NCBI RefSeq assembly: GCF_011039135.1
Contig: NZ_JAAKEJ010000001.1
Span: 310,001-374,000, forward strand
Length of the DNA stretch: 64,000 bases
Direction: 5' to 3'
From: Desulfovibrio sp. ZJ209
GTDB lineage: Bacteria; Desulfobacterota; Desulfovibrionia; Desulfovibrionales; Desulfovibrionaceae
In this document: piece by piece, positions 59,436 through 64,000 of the stretch
Numbering within the stretch: the stretch's first letter is position 1
Layout: every line of letters starts with the position of its first letter
The notes under the pieces: model-generated
Database searches by the model: none
The model's input: the letters and a program-made list of their open reading frames with translations, nothing else
What the model was told of the DNA's origin: nothing
Made by a program: the position numbers and the translations under genes

Positions 59436-60913
59436 AACACCGCCACGCCCAGAGTGACCACCACAAGGGCCGTGGCTATCCACGACACCAGGATGACCAC
59501 CGGCGCGGTGCGCCTGATGGACTTGGCGTTGGCCCACTCGTTGCCGTGCAAGAGGGCCGCGCTGGCGCTGGCCGCCGGCGTGAGGAAGGCGAAGTGGCAG
59601 CCCATGACCACCATCATCAGGGCGAGGTCCGGCGCGGCGCCCGAGGCCTGGCAATAGCTCAAGACGATGGGCATGAGCGCGATGCCCGTGGCGCCGTTGT
59701 TCATCACCTGCGTCAGGGCCGTTGCCACGAAGCCGATGATGATGGCGAAGGTGAGCGGGGTGCTGCCGCTGAAGATGGGCTCCATGGCGTTCATGAGGAA
59801 GGCGGTGATGCCGCTGTCCGTATGGGCCATGGCCGCGGCCAGCGGCTGCACGATGGCGAGCAGGAGGATGATGCCCCAGGTGACGCCCGAATCCACCATG
59901 ATCTTGAAGTTGAGCAGGGGCTTGCCGTCCACCCTGATGGCCGCCATGACGGTAACGAGCAGGATGACGATGCCCGTATTGCCGATGGAGCGCAGGAACT
60001 TGGTCACAAAGAAGCCCTTGGGCAGGAAGTTGGGCGCGAGCAGCAGCAGGACCAGCAGGAAGAGGAAGATGAGCACGATCTTCTGCACCCTGTTGAGCTT
60101 GAGGGCGCCTTCCGTATCCAGCTTTTCGGCTTCCAGCTTGAGCAGCTTGCTCATGTCGGGCCGGAAGAGATACTTGCCGAGCAGGATGAAGGCCCCGGAG
60201 CAGAGCGCGCAGATGGCGAGCGCCACGAGCATGTAGCTCGCGTAGTCGATGGAGACGCCGCTCATGTTTTCATAGGCGCCGAGCACGGTGAGCGGCACCT
60301 GCTTGAAGGGGATGAGCGACATGCCCACCTGGGCCGCGAACACGATGCCGAAGACCATCATGGTCGGGTAGCCCTCGCCCTTCTTGTAGCCGCAGGCGTC
60401 ACAGACGCCGTAGAGGATGGACCACCCGATGATGGCCGCGGGTGAGGCCGAGGTGAGGCCGCCGAGGATGAAGATGGAGCCCATGAACACGTAGGTAAAA
60501 AGCCACGGGCGCCCGGCGAGGCACTTGCGGGTGATGAACCACAGCGAGATGAACTTGGAGAGCCCGTAGTAATTGATGGCGGCGCAGAAGACGAAGATGA
60601 AGAACATCATCTGCACCATGGGGTCGCCGAAGCTCTTGTTGAGCAACTGCCCCGGCTTCATGCCGCCGGTGAGCATGAGCGCCAGAAGGCCGAGCAGGCT
60701 GGGCCAGACGATCTCGATGAATATCCAGCCGTAGAGCACGCCCAGGAAGATGCCGATGAGGTTCATGCCGAGCGGCGTGAGCGGCCCGAAGGGCGTGAGC
60801 TGACCAAAACCGAAGGTGATGATCAGGCAGATGGCCGTGTGCACCAGATACATGGGCGAGAGCGGTTTTTTGGCCGCCGCCGCGCCCGCTTGGGGAACGG
60901 TTTTTTCTGTCAT
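59432..60913 (-). CDS. DASS/SLC13-type anion transporter
   Basis: 493 aa, about 12 membrane segments, no signal peptide. Features: PSLLGLLALMLTGGMKPGQL, ILGGLTSASPAAIIGWSILY, a hydrophilic loop (DMSKLLKLEAEKLDTEGALK), VTWGIILLLAIVQPLAAAMA and TALTQVMNNGATGIALMPIV. The last resembles the substrate/Na+ motif SNTAT-like loop of divalent anion:Na+ symporters. Likely imports the di- or tri-carboxylate or organosulfonate processed by the flavoproteins (inference). The start at 60913 fits MTEKTVPQ. A much longer in-frame reading upstream is rejected because it crosses the promoter. Confidence 0.85.
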   Translation of the reverse strand: MTEKTVPQAGAAAAKKPLSPMYLVHTAICLIITFGFGQLTPFGPLTPLGMNLIGIFLGVLYGWIFIEIVWPSLLGLLALMLTGGMKPGQLLNKSFGDPMVQMMFFIFVFCAAINYYGLSKFISLWFITRKCLAGRPWLFTYVFMGSIFILGGLTSASPAAIIGWSILYGVCDACGYKKGEGYPTMMVFGIVFAAQVGMSLIPFKQVPLTVLGAYENMSGVSIDYASYMLVALAICALCSGAFILLGKYLFRPDMSKLLKLEAEKLDTEGALKLNRVQKIVLIFLFLLVLLLLAPNFLPKGFFVTKFLRSIGNTGIVILLVTVMAAIRVDGKPLLNFKIMVDSGVTWGIILLLAIVQPLAAAMAHTDSGITAFLMNAMEPIFSGSTPLTFAIIIGFVATALTQVMNNGATGIALMPIVLSYCQASGAAPDLALMMVVMGCHFAFLTPAASASAALLHGNEWANAKSIRRTAPVVILVSWIATALVVVTLGVAVF

Positions 60914-61051
60914 GAAGAAGACCCTCGCTGCTTCCGCCCGGGGGCGCCGCCGCTGTCCGCATGACGGGGCGCCGCGCTCCGGGCATTGAGCAGGCCGATG
61001 CCCATTCGGCCCTGATTTTGTGAAATCCGTATCATGCCGCGGGGGCTGTTC

Positions 61052-61070
61052 TGTCAAATCGAAAAAAATC
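61052..61070 (-). promoter_or_regulatory. Shared 19-bp promoter element, DASS transporter copy
   Basis: On the minus strand GATTTTTTTCGATTTGACA, followed by GAACAGCCCC and CATGAT/TGATAC at -10 distance. Partner of 58313-58331 (17 of 19). Positioned about 140 bases before the transporter ATG. Confidence 0.6.
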
Positions 61071-61078
61071 CAATGGTG

Positions 61079-61093
61079 TTTGATTAAATCAAA
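61079..61093. promoter_or_regulatory. Palindromic operator candidate
   Basis: TTTGATT-A-AATCAAA, a perfect 7+7 palindrome immediately upstream of the shared promoter element of the DASS gene. Fits a LysR-type dyad (T-N11-A class). Confidence 0.5.
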
Positions 61094-61121
61094 TACTGCG
61101 GAGGCCGCCCGCGAGAGCGGA

Positions 61122-61165
61122 GAAAAAACGGCAGGCGGCGCTCTTTGGGGTGAAAGAACGCCGCC
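61122..61165 (-). terminator. Terminator of the DUF4125 cluster
   Basis: On the minus strand GGCGGCGTTCTTT / AAAGAGCGCCGCC stem, then TGCCGTTTTTT. 90 bases past the DUF4125 stop. Confidence 0.8.
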
Positions 61166-61200
61166 TTGGGAAATGAGAGACAAGGCCGCTGAGGGCTGAA

Positions 61201-61237
61201 TTCCTTAAATCCGTCTGGAGCGAAGCGGAAAACGGGT
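61201..61237 (-). repeat. 37-bp dispersed repeat R37, copy 2
   Basis: Inverted relative to copy 1 at 3134-3170 (36 of 37). Lies between the terminator and the DUF4125 stop. Confidence 0.8.
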
Positions 61238-61254
61238 GTCTCCTCTGGCGCCCA

Positions 61255-61785
61255 TTACCCGCGGGGATGGGCGGCCATGAAGTCGGCGAGCCACTGGTGG
61301 CGCTCAAGCACGAGGTTGCGGCCCTCGGTTTTGGCGCGGCGCACTTCCTCGGCATAGAGCGCCAGCGTCTCGGGCGAGAGCGTCTCCAGCTCGCAACGCA
61401 AATAGCGACGGAAGATGTCCGAGCCGTTGCGCTGGATTCGGTCGGGCCGCACCTTGGCGGCTTCTTCCAGAAAGGCGTTTTCCGCATCCGCGATCTCGTC
61501 GAGCAGCGGGCTCTCCGAAAGCGGGGGCAGGCGGTCGTCCATGCGCGCGTACTTTTCCAGCATGAAGTTGCGGCCGCTTTCCTCGGCGGCGCGCAGGTCG
61601 TCGAGGTAGGACTTCAGGGTCGCGTCGTCATGGGTGATGTGCGCCATGCGCCGCATGACGCGGAAGGTGTCGGGCCGCTGCTGGCAGTCGGCCGTGCCGC
61701 CCTCGTTGGGCGTGGCCAGGAACATGGCGAGCTCGCGCTCGATGATTTCGTTGAGCAGTGCCTCGCGTTCGGGGCTCGTTTTCAT
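61255..61785 (-). CDS. DUF4125 family protein
   Basis: 176 aa, soluble. Family pattern: QQRPDTFRVMRRMAHITHDD, SYLDDLRAAEESGRNFMLEK and a second related unit YAEEVRRAKTEGRNLVLERH, giving an internal repeat. Function unknown. AGGAG precedes the ATG. Last gene of the co-directional cluster sigma-54 activator - DUF4037 - TPR - DUF4125. Confidence 0.82.
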   Translation of the reverse strand: MKTSPEREALLNEIIERELAMFLATPNEGGTADCQQRPDTFRVMRRMAHITHDDATLKSYLDDLRAAEESGRNFMLEKYARMDDRLPPLSESPLLDEIADAENAFLEEAAKVRPDRIQRNGSDIFRRYLRCELETLSPETLALYAEEVRRAKTEGRNLVLERHQWLADFMAAHPRG

Positions 61786-61794
61786 GGCAGTCTC

Positions 61795-62631
61795 CTAAAG
61801 ATTCCGTTCTTCATCAAGGGCGCGGCGGCAAATGTCGAGATTGGCCGCATATCCGCGGGCTTCGCGGCTTTCGCCCTTGCCGATGGCGACGTAGGTTTCA
61901 AGGGCTTCCTCCAGCGCGGCGCAGGCGTCGCGCCACTGGCCGTCCTGCGCGAGGGCCACGCCGAGATTGCCGAGGGAAAAGGCGAGATCTTCCCGGTCGG
62001 GGAGCTGGCGCCGAAAGGCCACGGCCTCGCGGTGAAAGGCGATGCCGCCCTCCATGTCGCCGAGCTCTTCGTGGATGCGGCCGAGATTGTTGAGGCAGGT
62101 GCCCACCTGCTGCGGCACCGGCCCTGCCTGCGTCTCCCAGATGGCCTTGGCGCGCAGGATGAGCGCCTCGGCGCGGGCGAAATCGCGCGCCCGGTACGGC
62201 GCGGCCGAAAGCCGGAAGAGCGCGCCCGCGAGCTCGGGCGAGTCCGTGCCGTAGAGCCTTTCGGCGAGCTTCGCCGCCTCCTCGCCCGCGGTCGCGCTTT
62301 CGGCGGTGGCGCCCGTTTCCGAAAGGGCGAAGCACAGGTTCTGGAGCACATGGCAGCGGAGCGGCAGCAGGGACGCCTCGGCGCCCTCCAGGCTGTCCGC
62401 GGCCTCGCGCAGGGCGGCGATGCCGCCGGCCGCATCCCCGAGAGCCACGCGCGCGCGCCCGAGGCCATCCAGCGCCAAGGCCCGCAGCCGCACGGCCTCG
62501 AACGTGGCTTCCCACGCCCCGGCGGCCAACGCGCCGAGTGCATCGGCTGCCTCCCGGAGCTTGCCCTCGCGCATGAGGTCGAGGGCGCTTCGCACGGCCT
62601 GCGCCCGGGCTTCCGAACTTTGTTCTGCCAT
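61795..62631 (-). CDS. TPR-repeat protein
   Basis: 278 aa, Ala-rich and helical. At least five 34-residue TPR-like units, for example QQVGTCLNNLGRIHEELGDM and DLAFSLGNLGVALAQDGQWR. No signal peptide. Likely a protein-interaction adaptor for its DUF4037/DUF4125 neighbours. The SD GGAGCC overlaps the end of the DUF4037 gene, 5 bases away. Confidence 0.82.
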   Translation of the reverse strand: MAEQSSEARAQAVRSALDLMREGKLREAADALGALAAGAWEATFEAVRLRALALDGLGRARVALGDAAGGIAALREAADSLEGAEASLLPLRCHVLQNLCFALSETGATAESATAGEEAAKLAERLYGTDSPELAGALFRLSAAPYRARDFARAEALILRAKAIWETQAGPVPQQVGTCLNNLGRIHEELGDMEGGIAFHREAVAFRRQLPDREDLAFSLGNLGVALAQDGQWRDACAALEEALETYVAIGKGESREARGYAANLDICRRALDEERNL

Positions 62632-62636
62632 GGCGC

Positions 62637-63578
62637 TCAGGCTCCTTCTTCCAGCAGGTTGAGACGGCGGATGTCCGGCTCCCGCACATGGGCCATGATG
62701 GCCGGCCCATGCGCCCAGAGCCACGCGCCCGGAGCTTCGCTCACGCCGATGAAGCGCAGGTGGTCGGCCACGTCGGCGCAAAAGGCCTCCACGGGCTCGG
62801 CCGCCGCCATGTCTTCGGGCCCGCGCAGGGGCTGGGCCGCCAAGCCGTCCAGCACGCGTCCGAGGGAGGTCCCGAGGAGGGGCAGCTCGCGCCCGACCTT
62901 GGGCGCCCACTTGTAAAAGGGCATGTAGCGGCGGTTGAGCAAAAAAACGAGGCCGAGCGCCGCTTCCGCAAAGCGCGCCGCCGCCAGCATGGCCGAGGGG
63001 CCGTCGCCCCGGCCGAGTGCGCGCGGCAGGTTGTACTGTCCGGCCTGGGCCGCGAGCATTGCTTTTGTCGCCAGCTTTTTCAGCCAGACATCGCGCGGAT
63101 AGTAGGCGAGCAGCGCCTCGCGCCAGGCGCTGAAGCGGCCGTCCGCGTCCTCGAACACTTCGCCGTTGGTGGCCGCTGCAAGCCTGTGCTCGGGGATGGC
63201 GAGCCACTGGCGCCATGTTGCCGGCGGCGTGTCAAGGCCGGTGAAAAAGGCGTAAAAACCATCGACGGAAAGCGGGCCCACACGGCCCAGCCGGGCTTGG
63301 GGAGCAAGGCGCGATGGATAGCCCTCGAACTCCGCCGGCAACGCCGCGAAGGCCCGCTCGATGCGCTCGCCCCCGGCGCGCATGACCTCCCGGGGCAGCC
63401 AGAGGCAGAAAGCCGCGCCGAAATCGTGATCCTGCGAGACGGCGTCGTCGCAGCCGAGGCATTCCGAGCCCTCGCCCGCGAGGCCGGCCGCGGCCTTTGC
63501 CATCACATCCGGCATGGCCGCCACGAGCGCCGGGCGCGAGGCCGCGTAAAAGGCGCGCGCCAGTTCAAGGCCTTTCAT
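62637..63578 (-). CDS. DUF4037 protein with nucleotidyltransferase-like motif
   Basis: 313 aa. GEGSECLGCDDAVSQDHDFG resembles the GSxxxGxDxxxSDxD core of pol-beta-type nucleotidyltransferases, with Asp residues that could bind metal. A helical C-terminal half includes FLLNRRYMPFYKWAPKVGRE. Reaction unknown. Starts inside the 3' end of the sigma-54 activator gene (14-base overlap). Confidence 0.82.
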   Translation of the reverse strand: MKGLELARAFYAASRPALVAAMPDVMAKAAAGLAGEGSECLGCDDAVSQDHDFGAAFCLWLPREVMRAGGERIERAFAALPAEFEGYPSRLAPQARLGRVGPLSVDGFYAFFTGLDTPPATWRQWLAIPEHRLAAATNGEVFEDADGRFSAWREALLAYYPRDVWLKKLATKAMLAAQAGQYNLPRALGRGDGPSAMLAAARFAEAALGLVFLLNRRYMPFYKWAPKVGRELPLLGTSLGRVLDGLAAQPLRGPEDMAAAEPVEAFCADVADHLRFIGVSEAPGAWLWAHGPAIMAHVREPDIRRLNLLEEGA

Positions 63579-64000
63579 CTTCAGCGCTCCTTTCCCGCTT
63601 TTTGCGGGCCCTGCGTGACGGCTTGGCGCCGCCCAGGCCGCGCACCTTGCGGAAGATGGTGCTCCTGTCCATTTCGAAATGCCGGGCCAGCTCGCCGATG
63701 CTGCCGTAACGCCGAAGGCCCGCCTCCAGCACCTGGCCTTCCACTTCCTTCATGATGCTCTTGAGCGAGCGGCCCTCGATGTCGGGCAGGCGGAAGGGCG
63801 CGGGCGCGATGTCGGGCGCCGGCGTCTCCGGGCGGATGCCCGCGAGGTCGGCCGCCTGGATGTAGCCGCCCTTGCAGGTGACGAGCAGGCCCTGGATGAG
63901 GTTTTCGAGTTCGCGCACATTGCCCGGCCACGCATAGCCGCGCAGGATGTGCTCCACCTCTTCCGAGAGGCGCGCCTTTTTGTGGAAGCGCTTGCCGTAA
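63565..64000 (-). CDS. Sigma-54-dependent transcriptional activator, C-terminal part
   Basis: Open to the window edge; 144 codons visible. AAA+ lid motif YAWPGNVRELENLIQG, then a Fis-type helix-turn-helix (YGSIGELARHFEMDRSTIFR) and a basic tail RRARKKRER. The central GAFTGA loop lies outside the window. Probably activates a sigma-54 promoter, perhaps that of its own cluster. Confidence 0.9.
   Translation of the reverse strand, partial: YGKRFHKKARLSEEVEHILRGYAWPGNVRELENLIQGLLVTCKGGYIQAADLAGIRPETPAPDIAPAPFRLPDIEGRSLKSIMKEVEGQVLEAGLRRYGSIGELARHFEMDRSTIFRKVRGLGGAKPSRRARKKRERSAEDERP

Overview
The window looks like a chromosome segment of a GC-rich, anaerobic, Desulfovibrio-like deltaproteobacterium (Desulfovibrionaceae). 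The basis is a class I hybrid cluster protein, homotrimeric-type outer-membrane porins, a Wolinella-type fumarate reductase with two-subunit class I fumarase, two TRAP transporters, AprA-like flavoproteins with a ferredoxin partner, and flavin/folate enzymes such as ThyX and TrmFO. The species cannot be fixed from the sequence alone.

Layout. 1-13.6 kb: a porin gene cut by the window edge, a stand-alone trpB, thyX flanked by three copies of a dispersed intergenic repeat, a NYN-domain protein, an amino-acid ABC binding protein and permease without an ATPase gene, hcp, a small flavin-binding protein, a membrane protein and TRAP transporter 1. 13.6-21.3 kb, minus strand: one co-directional unit encoding fumarase (alpha, beta), fumarate reductase (frdC, frdA, frdB), an AAE-type exchanger and malic enzyme, that is, the route malate - fumarate - succinate plus malate - pyruvate. 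21.6-27.1 kb: an unusual locus in which one ~140-residue module of unknown function occurs four times (one copy in a pseudogene, two in a 410-aa protein, one in a 265-aa protein with LRV/HEAT-like repeats), followed by a 38-codon ORF and a 728-aa tandem-AAA+ ATPase. 27.1-31.5 kb: a gene-poor, compositionally odd stretch with an AT-rich gene and a possible PD-(D/E)XK protein, ending at the 3' side of tRNA-Leu(CAA), as expected for an old genomic island.

31.6-38.3 kb: tRNA-Leu, TRAP transporter 2, trmFO, a methyltransferase and a DUF91/DUF5655-like protein. 38.4-48.8 kb, minus strand: rpoB-rpoC, with a PAS-PAS-GGDEF gene instead of rplJL directly upstream. 48.9-50.9 kb: a radical-SAM protein, a Tat-type flavin reductase and a small coiled-coil membrane protein. 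51.0-60.9 kb: a self-contained module around a LysR regulator. A five-gene minus-strand operon (AprA-like flavoprotein, GltD-like FeS-flavoprotein, porin, 2[4Fe-4S] ferredoxin, second AprA-like flavoprotein) and a DASS-type anion transporter share a 19-bp promoter element, suggesting uptake and reduction or oxidation of an unidentified organic anion. 61.2-64.0 kb: a DUF4125 - TPR - DUF4037 - sigma-54 activator cluster running off the edge.

The two best candidates for undescribed biology are the tandem-module/AAA+ locus (21.6-27.1 kb) and the LysR/porin/flavoprotein/DASS module (51-61 kb). No CRISPR array, rRNA, intact insertion sequence or complete prophage was seen.
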